Shown here: piece by piece, positions 51,800-59,816 of the stretch | How the letters are laid out: each line of letters opens with the position of its first letter | Position numbering within the stretch: position 1 is the stretch's first letter | Assembly (NCBI RefSeq): GCF_005047635.1 | Contig: NZ_SUKC01000016.1 | Location: 37,109-101,108 of the forward strand | Origin: Arthrobacter sp. CAU 1506 | Lineage (GTDB): Bacteria > Actinomycetota > Actinomycetes > Actinomycetales > Micrococcaceae | Direction: 5' to 3' | DNA: 64,000 bases | Made by a program: the position numbers and the translations under genes | The notes under the pieces: model-generated | What the model saw: the letters and a program-made list of their open reading frames with translations, nothing else | Database searches by the model: none | Told to the model about the DNA's origin: nothing

Positions 51800-52864
51800 T
51801 CAGGTGTGTTCACGGGACTTCTCCTGCTGCCCGTAGGCATGACGGAGCTGGCGGCCCCGCGCGACGTCCTCCTCTTCCTTCTCGGCGTCCTTATCGCTCT
51901 TGCGGCTGTCACGGACCGGAAGCTGAATGTTTTCTTCGGCGGCGATGCCGGCCTGAAGCTGGCGTCCACGCTCGGTCTCAGCGTCGAACTCAGCACCGAA
52001 CAGCAGGGCAAGGTTGGCCAGCCAGAACCACAGCAGCAGCACGATCACGCCGCCGATCGCCCCGTAGGTCCTGTTGTAGCTGCCGAAGTTGGCCACGTAG
52101 AAGGCAAAACCGAGGGTCGCCAACGCCAGCACCAGCAGTGCGATCAGGGCGCCGAGGCTCATCCAGCGGAATTTCGGCTGCTTCACGTTGGGCGTTGCGT
52201 AGTACAGCACGGCGACCATCAGCACCGCGAACAGGACCAGGAACGGCCACTTGGCGATGTTCCAGACGGTCAGTGCCACTTCGCCGAGACCGATGACGGA
52301 ACCAACGGCCTGTGCGACCGGTCCGGACAGCACCAGCATCAGCATCATCAGCACCGCCAGCAGCAGCAGCACGATAGTGATCAGCAGCATGACCGGGCGG
52401 AGCTTCCAGAACGGTCGGCCTTCGTCGACCTCATAGATCCGGTTCATGGCCCGGCCGAAAGCGTTCACGTAGCCGGAGGCCGACCAGATGGCACCCACGA
52501 GGCCGATGACGAAGGCGAATCCGGCTCCCTGCGAGCTGGCCAGCTGCTCGATCGGCTGCCGGATGATGGCAACTGCCTGGCCCGGTGCCACTCTCTCCAC
52601 CATGTCCATCATGGCGTTGGTGGTTGCTTCGGCCTGGCCGACCAGTCCCAGAACGGAAACCAAAGCCAGCAAGCCCGGGAACAGGGACAGCACGCCGTAG
52701 TACGTCAGCCCGGCCGCCAGATCGGTGCAGTCGTCGTCGGTGAATTCACGGAAAGTCTTGCGGAGAATGTATTTCCAGGAGGCCTTCTTCACCTGTGGGG
52801 GAGTCTGAGGTTTGTCCTGATGGTCCGGCGGTGGTGCGGTGCCCTGCTCGGTACCGGTGCCCAT
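51800..52864 (-). CDS. YihY/BrkB family membrane protein
   Basis: 354 residues with the family core of six spans, starting after a cytoplasmic KKASWKYILRKTFREFTDDDCTDLAAGLTYYGVLSLFPGLLALVSVLG stretch. Conserved landmarks are LWSASGY-like IWSASGYVNAFGRAMNRIYEV, RPFWKLRPVMLLITIVLLLL and FGSYNRTYGAIGGVIVLLLWFWLANLALLFGAEFDAE. Once mislabelled ribonuclease BN, the family has no accepted function and is probably an exporter or lipid-related. A superb AAGGAGGG ribosome site precedes the ATG. It is the first gene of the operon, with a palindrome in its promoter. Confidence 0.92.
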   Translation of the reverse strand: MGTGTEQGTAPPPDHQDKPQTPPQVKKASWKYILRKTFREFTDDDCTDLAAGLTYYGVLSLFPGLLALVSVLGLVGQAEATTNAMMDMVERVAPGQAVAIIRQPIEQLASSQGAGFAFVIGLVGAIWSASGYVNAFGRAMNRIYEVDEGRPFWKLRPVMLLITIVLLLLAVLMMLMLVLSGPVAQAVGSVIGLGEVALTVWNIAKWPFLVLFAVLMVAVLYYATPNVKQPKFRWMSLGALIALLVLALATLGFAFYVANFGSYNRTYGAIGGVIVLLLWFWLANLALLFGAEFDAETERGRQLQAGIAAEENIQLPVRDSRKSDKDAEKEEEDVARGRQLRHAYGQQEKSREHT

Positions 52865-52906
52865 ATTCGCCCTCCTTGTGGTTCTTTCGGACGGAACACC
52901 CTCATG

Positions 52907-52926
52907 CTATTAGTCAGCATGCTGAC
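52907..52926 (-). promoter_or_regulatory. Promoter with embedded palindromic operator upstream of the YihY operon
   Basis: A perfect 14-bp palindrome GTCAGCATGCTGAC (52913-52926) abuts the -10-like TAATAG (52912-52907, minus strand) and fills the spacer up to a weak TTTATT -35 (52932-52927). A regulator bound here would block RNA polymerase. The size suits a MarR- or TetR-like dimer (inference). The start codon lies about 43 bp downstream. Confidence 0.6.
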
Positions 52927-53131
52927 AATAAAGGGGTGTGCCACACAGAAGAACGTACGAAGGGGCAGATTTTCCGCTGCGGCCGCAGCTGAACCGGGCA
53001 GCGCGGCATGGCGGACAACGAAGCGTTGGCGCGGATAGATCGGTTACGGCAGCCGCCGCGGCCCGGCACTGGTCGGGTGCGCCAGGACGGCCCAAAAATG
53101 GTTAACTTTTAGCCGGATTTCGCCCGGCCGC

Positions 53132-53161
53132 GTTCCCCGCCACGGCAGGTTGGCGGGGAAC
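53132..53161 (-). terminator. Hairpin after glgP
   Basis: An 11-bp stem (GTTCCCCGCCA 53132-53142 with 53151-53161) and an 8-nt loop, 21 bases past the glgP stop on the minus strand. It lacks a T run. Confidence 0.6.
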
Positions 53162-53182
53162 ACAGCCAGTCAGGACCGGGAA

Positions 53183-55816
53183 TCAGTTCGTGGCGTTGGC
53201 CACCAGACCGAGTTCGGCCGGGTTGGCCAGGGCGTCATGCCTGGGCAGCACCCGCACGCTGTAGCCGAACGAACCGGAACGGTCAATGGTCACGGAGCCG
53301 GTGAACAGGTAGCGGCCGTCGCCCAGTTGTTCAGCCACGGTCAGGTCGTCGCTGGAAGTCTGCGCGAGGTCGTCATTGTCGGTGACCTGCCCGTGGACTA
53401 CCTGGACGGTGACGTTGTCCGGAGCCAACGGTCCCAGCCGGACATAGGCATTGACCGTCAGCGACTCGCCGATTTGCGGTTCGTCGGTAATGCCCATCGA
53501 ATCCACATGCTCCACCGAAACGTCGCCCCAGGCGCTGCGGACCCTGCTGGTCCACGCAGCCAGTTCCTTTGCCGCTTTGAAATCATCGGAGCGGGCGGCC
53601 CGCCCGGATATCGATGCGGGACGGTAGAGCTGCTCCACATAGTCGTGCAGCATCCGTTCGGCGGAGACGGCGGGCCCCAGGTTGGCCAGCGTGTGCTTGA
53701 TCATGGCAATCCACTGGTGCGGTACGGTGTCCGTTCCGATCGGCTCCGACGGGCCGGCGGCCCCGGCACCTTCGGATATCTCCGCGGCGTAAAAGCGCGG
53801 CGCAACGTGGTGCTCCACCAAGTCGTAGAGTGCGGCGGCCTCGATGTCGTCCCGCTCATCCGGATCGAACACGTCGTCGGTCCCGGCTTCGGTGGAAGGG
53901 TTGGCGGTCGGAATCGCCCAGCCGTTGTCGCCGTCGTACATCTCATCCCACCAGCCGTCCAGCACGGACAGGTTCAGGCCGCCGTTGATGGCCGCCTTCA
54001 TGCCGGAGGTGCCGCAGGCTTCCAGCGGACGCAGCGGATTGTTCAGCCAGACATCGCAACCGGGGAAGAGGGTGCGGGCCATGGCGATGTCGTAGTTGGG
54101 CAGGAAGACGATCCGGTGCCGGACCTCCGGGTCGTCGGTGAAACGCACCAGATCCTGGATCATCCGCTTGCCCTGTTCATCCGCCGGATGGGATTTTCCG
54201 GCGATGACCAACTGGACCGGCCGCTCGGGATGCAGCAGCAGCGCCTTGAGCCGGGCCGGGTCGCGCAGCATCAGGGTCAGCCGCTTGTAGGTGGGAACCC
54301 GCCGGGCAAAACCGATGGTCAGCACGTCCGGGTCCAGCACCGAATCGGTCCAGGCCAATTCGGCATCCGCGGCGCCGCGCTTCTTCCACGAGGCCCGCAG
54401 CCTGCGGCGGACATCGTCAATCAGGTTGGTCCGCAGGGTCCGGCGCAGCGCCCAAATATCCTCGTCGGCGGCGTCGTACACGCGGTCCCACTGGCGGTCG
54501 ATCACGGTCTGGTTGCCGAATGCCGACCGGGCGAACTCGGCCACCCGCGGGTCCACCCAGGTGGGCACGTGCACGCCGTTGGTTACCGAGCCGATCGGCA
54601 CTTCCTGCTGGTCGAAGCCCGGCCAGAGCCCGCGGAACATGCCGCGCGAGACCACGCCGTGCAGCTTGGCCACACCGTTGGCCCGCTGCGCCAACCGCAG
54701 TCCCATCACGGCCATGTTGAACTTGGACGGATCTCCGCCGTCGTAATTTTCATCGCCCAGTTCCAGGATCTTGGCGCTGGGCACGTCCGGGGCGAGTCCG
54801 GCGCTGAAGAAGTGCTGGATCTGCGCCTTGTCGAACCGGTCGATGCCGGCCGGCACCGGAGTGTGCGTGGTGAAAACGGTGTTCGCCCGGCCCGCGGCCA
54901 AGGCCTCGTCCCAGCTCAGTCCGGCCGCCGCCAACTCCTGGATGCGCTCGACGCCCAGGAAGCCGGCGTGTCCCTCGTTGGTGTGGAAGACCTCCGGGGC
55001 CGGAGCGCCGGTGAGCCGTTGATGGACGCGCAGCGCCTTCACCCCGCCCATGCCCAGCAGCAACTCCTGTTGCAGCCGGTGGTCGCCGCCGCCGCCGTAG
55101 AGCCGGTCGGTGATGCCGCGCGCGGCCTCGTCGTTGCCCGGAATGTTGGAATCCAGCAGCAGCAGCGGTACCCGGCCCACGTCGGCGCGCCAGATGTAGG
55201 CGCCGAGCCGGCGCCCGTTGGGCAGCGGCAAGGTGATCTGCGCCGGCTGCCCGTCCGCCTCGCGCAGCAAGGTCAACGGCAGGCCGTCCGGATCCAGCAC
55301 GGGATAGGTTTCCTGCTGCCACGCGTCGCGGCTCAGCGACTGCTTGAAGTAGCCGGCCGCGTAGAGCAGGCCCACACCCACCAGCGGCACGCCCAGGTCG
55401 GACGCTGCCTTCAGGTGGTCGCCGGCCAGGATGCCCAGTCCGCCGGAGTATTGCGGCAGCACATGGGAGATTCCGTACTCAGGGGAGAAGTAAGCGATCG
55501 ACGCCGGGGCGTCGGCGCCCAGCGTCTGGTACCAGCGGTCTTCGGTCAGGTACTGATCCAGGTCAGCGTCGAGTTCGCGAACCCGGGCCACTACCTGCTG
55601 GTCGGCGGCGAGCGACCGCAGCCGTTCCCGGGTAAAGGAGCCCAGCAGGGCCACCGGGTCCTGCTGCACGTCGGCCCAGGCCTGCGGGTCCAGTTGTTGG
55701 AAGAGCAGCTGGGTTGGCTGATGCCAGGACCAGCGCAAATTGCCTGCCAGGCGAGCCAGCGGAGCAATGCTCTCGGGGAGGACAGTGCGGACGGTAAATC
55801 TGCGTATTGCCTTCAC
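53183..55816 (-). CDS. glgP: Alpha-glucan phosphorylase (GT35, DUF3417 type)
   Basis: Releases glucose-1-phosphate from alpha-1,4-glucan. It has 877 residues. The N-terminal DUF3417 segment (ARLAGNLRWSWHQPTQLLFQQLDPQAW) is typical of the actinobacterial/archaeal phosphorylase branch. The catalytic region contains HTNEGHAGFLGVERI, the VHVPTWVDP segment, AGKSHPADEQGK and the PLP Lys in EACGTSGMKAAINGGLNLSVLDGWWDE. A beta-sandwich closes the C-terminus. The GTG at 55816 is chosen because homologues begin VKAIRRFTVRTVLP and TAACCT ends seven bases upstream on the minus strand (leaderless). It is divergent from glgE. Confidence 0.93.
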   Translation of the reverse strand: MKAIRRFTVRTVLPESIAPLARLAGNLRWSWHQPTQLLFQQLDPQAWADVQQDPVALLGSFTRERLRSLAADQQVVARVRELDADLDQYLTEDRWYQTLGADAPASIAYFSPEYGISHVLPQYSGGLGILAGDHLKAASDLGVPLVGVGLLYAAGYFKQSLSRDAWQQETYPVLDPDGLPLTLLREADGQPAQITLPLPNGRRLGAYIWRADVGRVPLLLLDSNIPGNDEAARGITDRLYGGGGDHRLQQELLLGMGGVKALRVHQRLTGAPAPEVFHTNEGHAGFLGVERIQELAAAGLSWDEALAAGRANTVFTTHTPVPAGIDRFDKAQIQHFFSAGLAPDVPSAKILELGDENYDGGDPSKFNMAVMGLRLAQRANGVAKLHGVVSRGMFRGLWPGFDQQEVPIGSVTNGVHVPTWVDPRVAEFARSAFGNQTVIDRQWDRVYDAADEDIWALRRTLRTNLIDDVRRRLRASWKKRGAADAELAWTDSVLDPDVLTIGFARRVPTYKRLTLMLRDPARLKALLLHPERPVQLVIAGKSHPADEQGKRMIQDLVRFTDDPEVRHRIVFLPNYDIAMARTLFPGCDVWLNNPLRPLEACGTSGMKAAINGGLNLSVLDGWWDEMYDGDNGWAIPTANPSTEAGTDDVFDPDERDDIEAAALYDLVEHHVAPRFYAAEISEGAGAAGPSEPIGTDTVPHQWIAMIKHTLANLGPAVSAERMLHDYVEQLYRPASISGRAARSDDFKAAKELAAWTSRVRSAWGDVSVEHVDSMGITDEPQIGESLTVNAYVRLGPLAPDNVTVQVVHGQVTDNDDLAQTSSDDLTVAEQLGDGRYLFTGSVTIDRSGSFGYSVRVLPRHDALANPAELGLVANATN

Positions 55817-55950
55817 CCGGCCAAGGTTAGCGCAGATACTTCTCCGGTCGATGGCCGGCAGGTAAATGCGCGCCGAACTGGCCGCCAAACCGTCTCCGGG
55901 GTGTCTGGATCCTTCGCAATCGGAAAGGATTCTCGCTAACGTCTAGTCTT
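55817..55950. promoter_or_regulatory. Divergent glgP / glgE promoter region
   Basis: A 134-bp gap between two GTG starts, neither with a Shine-Dalgarno. Minus strand: TAACCT ending 7 nt before the glgP GTG. Plus strand: TAACGT (55937-55942) ending 8 nt before the glgE GTG, with TAGTCT even closer. Degradation and synthesis genes could be co-regulated from here. Confidence 0.55.
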
Positions 55951-58011
55951 GTGACGACTTCGATGCAGGAGCACAGCCCGTCCCAACCTACGCAGCGCCT
56001 GAAATTCGGCCGGATCCCGGTCGTCGATGTGTGGCCCGTGGTGGGCGGCGGCGATTTCCCGGCCAAGGCGATCCCCGGCGAGGACCTGGAGGTAGCCGCC
56101 ACCGTCTTCCGCGAGGGGCACGACAAGATCGGCGCCACCGCGGTGCTGTTCGACCCGGACGGCAACCCCGTCCAGCGTGCCCGGCTCACCCCCGGGGCCA
56201 CCGGCACCGACCGCTGGCATGGCCGTCTCCGCCCCACCGGTACCGGCCTCTGGACCTTCCACATCGAAGGCTGGGGCGACAACTACGCCACCTGGCGGCA
56301 CAACGCGGAGGTGAAGATCGCCGCCGGCGTCGACGTCGACCTGATGCTCACCGAAGGCCGGCTGCTGCTGGAACAGGCTGGCGGGCAGGGCGGCCGGCCG
56401 GAAGAGAATGCGCGGGTGCTGCGCGACGCCGCCGCCGCGCTCGCCGACGAGTCGCTGTCGGTGCACGATCGGCTCGCCGCGGGCACCTCGCCGGCCGTCC
56501 TGGACGCGGTGCGAAGCCACCCGATCCGCAGCCTGGTCAGTCCCTCGAAGCAGTACCCCATCCTGGTGGAACGCGAACGGGCCGGCCGCGGCGCCTGGTA
56601 CGAATTCTTCCCGCGCTCGGAAGGCGCGCACTACGATCCGGCAGCCGGGACCTGGACCTCCGGGGACTTCACGACGGCGGCCGAGCGGCTGCCGGCGGTC
56701 GCCGCCATGGGCTTTGACGTGATCTACCTGCCGCCGATCCACCCGATCGGCGAGGTCAACCGCAAGGGCCCGAACAACACTTTGACCGCCGGACCGGGGG
56801 ACCCCGGGTCGCCGTGGGCCATCGGCTCCAAGGACGGCGGTCACGATGCCATCCACCCCGACCTGGGCGGCTTCGAGCAGTTCGACGCCTTCGTGGCGGC
56901 GGCCGAAGCGGTCGGCCTGGAAGTGGCTCTCGACCTGGCCCTGCAGGCCGCCCCGGACCACCCATGGGCCACCGAACACCCGGAATGGTTCACCACCCGG
57001 GTGGACGGCACCATCGCCTACGCCGAGAACCCGCCGAAGAAGTACCAGGACATTTATCCGCTGAACTTCGACAACGACCCGCGCGGCCTATCCGAAGAGG
57101 TGCTGCGGATTGTGCAGCTGTGGATTTCCCACGGAGTGAAGATCTTCCGGGTGGACAACCCGCACACCAAGCCCGTGTGGTTCTGGGAATGGCTGATCGG
57201 CACCGTGAACCGCGAGCATCCGGACGTGGTGTTCCTGGCCGAGGCCTTCACCCGTCCGGCCATGATGCATGCGCTGGGCCGGGCAGGTTTCCAGCAGTCC
57301 TACAGCTACTTCACCTGGCGCAACACCAAGGAAGAGATCGAAGAGTACTTCACCGAGGTCAGCCACGAGACCGCGGCGTTCTTCCGGCCCAACTTCTTTG
57401 TCAACACCCCGGACATCCTCACCGAGTACCTGCAGTACGGCGGCCCGGCCGCGTTCAAGATCCGCGCCGTGCTCGCCGCGACGGCCAGCCCGCTGTGGGG
57501 CGTGTATGCCGGCTACGAACTGTACGAACACGTCGCCCGGCCGGGCGCGGAGGAGTACATCGACAACGAGAAGTACGAATACAAGGCCCGCGACTTCGCC
57601 GCGGCGGAGGCCGAAGGGCGCTCGCTGGCACCGTACCTGACCCGGCTGAACGCCATCCGGCGGGCCCATCCTGCGCTCGGGGACCTGGGCAACCTCACCG
57701 TCCACCGGAGCACGGATCCGGCCACCGTGGTGTACTCCAAGCACAAGGCGCACCTGCCGGAATCGCACAGCGGCGGGCGGGACACCGTCATCGTGGTGGT
57801 GAATGTGGACCCGCACAGTGCCCGCGAATCCACGGTCTCGCTGGACCTGGCGGCGCTGGGACTGCGGGACGATGACTACAACGACGACGGCACGTTCTGG
57901 GTGGACGACCTGCTGACCGGACAGAGCTGGCGCTGGGGCGAGCACAACTACGTGCGGCTGGACGCCCACGTAGAGCCGGCCCACGTCCTGCATGTCCGTA
58001 GGAACCGCTGA
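55951..58011 (+). CDS. glgE: GlgE, maltose-1-phosphate maltosyltransferase
   Basis: Extends alpha-1,4-glucan with maltosyl units from alpha-maltose-1-phosphate. It has 686 residues, near the 700 of the mycobacterial enzyme. An N-terminal beta domain (FGRIPVVDVWPVVGGGDFPAKAIPGE) and helical insert precede the GH13 barrel. That barrel carries DVIYLPPIHPIG, FTTRVDGTIAYAENPPKKYQDIYPLNF, the nucleophile Asp in KIFRVDNPHTKP and the acid/base Glu in VVFLAEAFTRPAM. GlgE rather than amylase is supported by these stretches and by the TreS-Mak-GlgB neighbours. Its stop overlaps the treS start (TGATG). The start is GTG. Confidence 0.95.
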   Translation: MTTSMQEHSPSQPTQRLKFGRIPVVDVWPVVGGGDFPAKAIPGEDLEVAATVFREGHDKIGATAVLFDPDGNPVQRARLTPGATGTDRWHGRLRPTGTGLWTFHIEGWGDNYATWRHNAEVKIAAGVDVDLMLTEGRLLLEQAGGQGGRPEENARVLRDAAAALADESLSVHDRLAAGTSPAVLDAVRSHPIRSLVSPSKQYPILVERERAGRGAWYEFFPRSEGAHYDPAAGTWTSGDFTTAAERLPAVAAMGFDVIYLPPIHPIGEVNRKGPNNTLTAGPGDPGSPWAIGSKDGGHDAIHPDLGGFEQFDAFVAAAEAVGLEVALDLALQAAPDHPWATEHPEWFTTRVDGTIAYAENPPKKYQDIYPLNFDNDPRGLSEEVLRIVQLWISHGVKIFRVDNPHTKPVWFWEWLIGTVNREHPDVVFLAEAFTRPAMMHALGRAGFQQSYSYFTWRNTKEEIEEYFTEVSHETAAFFRPNFFVNTPDILTEYLQYGGPAAFKIRAVLAATASPLWGVYAGYELYEHVARPGAEEYIDNEKYEYKARDFAAAEAEGRSLAPYLTRLNAIRRAHPALGDLGNLTVHRSTDPATVVYSKHKAHLPESHSGGRDTVIVVVNVDPHSARESTVSLDLAALGLRDDDYNDDGTFWVDDLLTGQSWRWGEHNYVRLDAHVEPAHVLHVRRNR

Positions 58012-59816
58012 TGGCGAGCCCCTTTCAGCTACATGCCCCGGGCCTGGCCCACGACCCGCACTGGTACCGCAAGGCCGTGTTCTATGAGGTGCTGGTGCGC
58101 GGCTTCGCCGATGCCAACGGTGACGGCTCGGGGGATTTCTCCGGACTGATCGAGAAACTCGACTACCTGCAGTGGTTGGGGATCGACTGCCTGTGGGTTC
58201 CGCCGTTCTTCAAGTCCCCGCTGCGTGACGGCGGGTACGACGTCGAGGACTACTTCGACGTGCTGGACGAGTTCGGCACGATTGGCGACTTCAAACGGCT
58301 GGTGGCCGAGGCCCACGCCCGCGGCGTGCGCGTGATCATCGACCTGCCGTTGAACCACACCTCGGACAAGCACGACTGGTTCGAGCAGTCCCGGCGCGAC
58401 CCGGACGGGCCGTACGGGGATTTCTATGTCTGGTCGGACACGGACGAGAAATACCAGGACGCACGAATCATCTTCGTGGACACCGAAGACTCCAACTGGG
58501 CCTTCGACCCGATCCGCCGGCAGTTTTACTGGCACCGCTTCTTCAGCCACCAGCCGGACCTGAATTTCGAAAACCCCAAGGTGATCGAGGCGGTCTTCGA
58601 TGTGGTGCGGTTCTGGCTGGACCAGGGAATCGACGGTTTCCGCGCGGATGCCATCCCGTACCTGTTCGAAGAAGACGGGACCAACTGCGAAAACCTGCCC
58701 GCCACGCACACCTTCCTGCAGGAGCTCCGCGCCATGGTGGACGCCGAGTACCCGGGCCGCGTGATCATCGCCGAAGCCAACCAGTTGCCCCATGAGGTGG
58801 TGGAATACTTCGGCCAGCAGGACGACGACGGCGGGTTGCGGCCGGAGTGCCACATGGCCTTCCATTTCCCGATCATGCCGCGCCTCTACTATGCCCTGCG
58901 GGACCAGAACGCCGCCCCGATCGTGTCCACCATGGAGGAGACGCCGGCCATCCCGGCCGGCGCCCAATGGGCAACGTTCCTGCGCAACCATGACGAGTTG
59001 ACGCTGGAAATGGTCAGCATGGAAGAGCGCGAGGCGATGTTCGGCTGGTATGCGCCGGACTCACGGATGCGCTCCAACATCGGCATCCGACGCCGGTTGG
59101 CCCCGCTGCTGGACAATTCCCGGGCGGAAATCGAACTGATCCACGCGCTGCTGCTTTCGCTGCCGGGCAGCCCGTTCCTGTACTACGGGGACGAGATCGG
59201 CATGGGCGACAACATCTGGCTGGAAGACCGCGATTCCTCCCGCACACCGATGCAGTGGAATCCGGACCGCAACGCGGGGTTCTCCACCGCGGACCCGGGC
59301 AAGCTGTACCTGCCGGTGGTGCAGTCGCTGGTGTACCACTACAACTACGTGAACGTAGAGGCGCAGCTGGCGCACAACAGCTCGCTGCTGCATTGGGTGC
59401 GCCAAATGCTGGCGGTGCGCAAGGCCCATCCGGCCTTCGGCCTGGGCAGTTACCGCAATGTGCCGGTCGAATCGGAATCTGTGCTGGCGTTCCTCCGCGA
59501 GGTACCGGAAAACAATCCGGAGGGCGTGGAGAGGCCCGAGTCGATCTTGTGCATCTTCAACCTCTCGCAGCACCCGGTGGCGGCGCCGCTGCAGTTGCCC
59601 CAATTTGCCGGCCGCGGGCTGCGCGACCTCTTCGGCGGCACTCCGTTCCCGGCCTTTGACGACGCCGGCCAGCTCACCCTGACGCTGGGCAGCCACGACT
59701 TCTTCTGGCTGCGACTGCGTTCCACGGCATCCAACCCTGCATCACCGCAAACTGAGACCCTGCCGGTCATCAGACCCGCGACTGACGGAACTGAGGTGGC
59801 AACAACCCATGCCTAA
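58011..59816 (+). CDS. treS: Trehalose synthase TreS (maltose alpha-D-glucosyltransferase)
   Basis: Interconverts trehalose and maltose. It has 601 residues, the same length as the mycobacterial enzyme. The GH13 motifs are [56 protein letters not shown] (nucleophile Asp), [18 protein letters not shown] (acid/base Glu) and [13 protein letters not shown]. The insert [37 protein letters not shown] is characteristic of TreS. Its ATG shares one base with the glgE stop, and its 3' end overlaps the mak-glgB start by eight bases. It feeds maltose to the maltokinase domain encoded next. Confidence 0.95.
   Translation: MASPFQLHAPGLAHDPHWYRKAVFYEVLVRGFADANGDGSGDFSGLIEKLDYLQWLGIDCLWVPPFFKSPLRDGGYDVEDYFDVLDEFGTIGDFKRLVAEAHARGVRVIIDLPLNHTSDKHDWFEQSRRDPDGPYGDFYVWSDTDEKYQDARIIFVDTEDSNWAFDPIRRQFYWHRFFSHQPDLNFENPKVIEAVFDVVRFWLDQGIDGFRADAIPYLFEEDGTNCENLPATHTFLQELRAMVDAEYPGRVIIAEANQLPHEVVEYFGQQDDDGGLRPECHMAFHFPIMPRLYYALRDQNAAPIVSTMEETPAIPAGAQWATFLRNHDELTLEMVSMEEREAMFGWYAPDSRMRSNIGIRRRLAPLLDNSRAEIELIHALLLSLPGSPFLYYGDEIGMGDNIWLEDRDSSRTPMQWNPDRNAGFSTADPGKLYLPVVQSLVYHYNYVNVEAQLAHNSSLLHWVRQMLAVRKAHPAFGLGSYRNVPVESESVLAFLREVPENNPEGVERPESILCIFNLSQHPVAAPLQLPQFAGRGLRDLFGGTPFPAFDDAGQLTLTLGSHDFFWLRLRSTASNPASPQTETLPVIRPATDGTEVATTHA

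Larger units (their letters stand above)
52865..53182. other. 318-bp gap between the YihY operon promoter and the glgP 3' end
   Basis: Contains the YihY promoter and operator at the left and a hairpin after glgP at the right. The middle (about 52940-53110) shows no gene, repeat or RNA that I can identify. Confidence 0.6.

Noticed and set aside
53150..55939. A 929-codon open frame on the plus strand opposite glgP
   Set aside because: Low-complexity His/Arg/Gly/Val-rich translation typical of an antisense frame of a GC-rich gene; glgP on the other strand has all family motifs.
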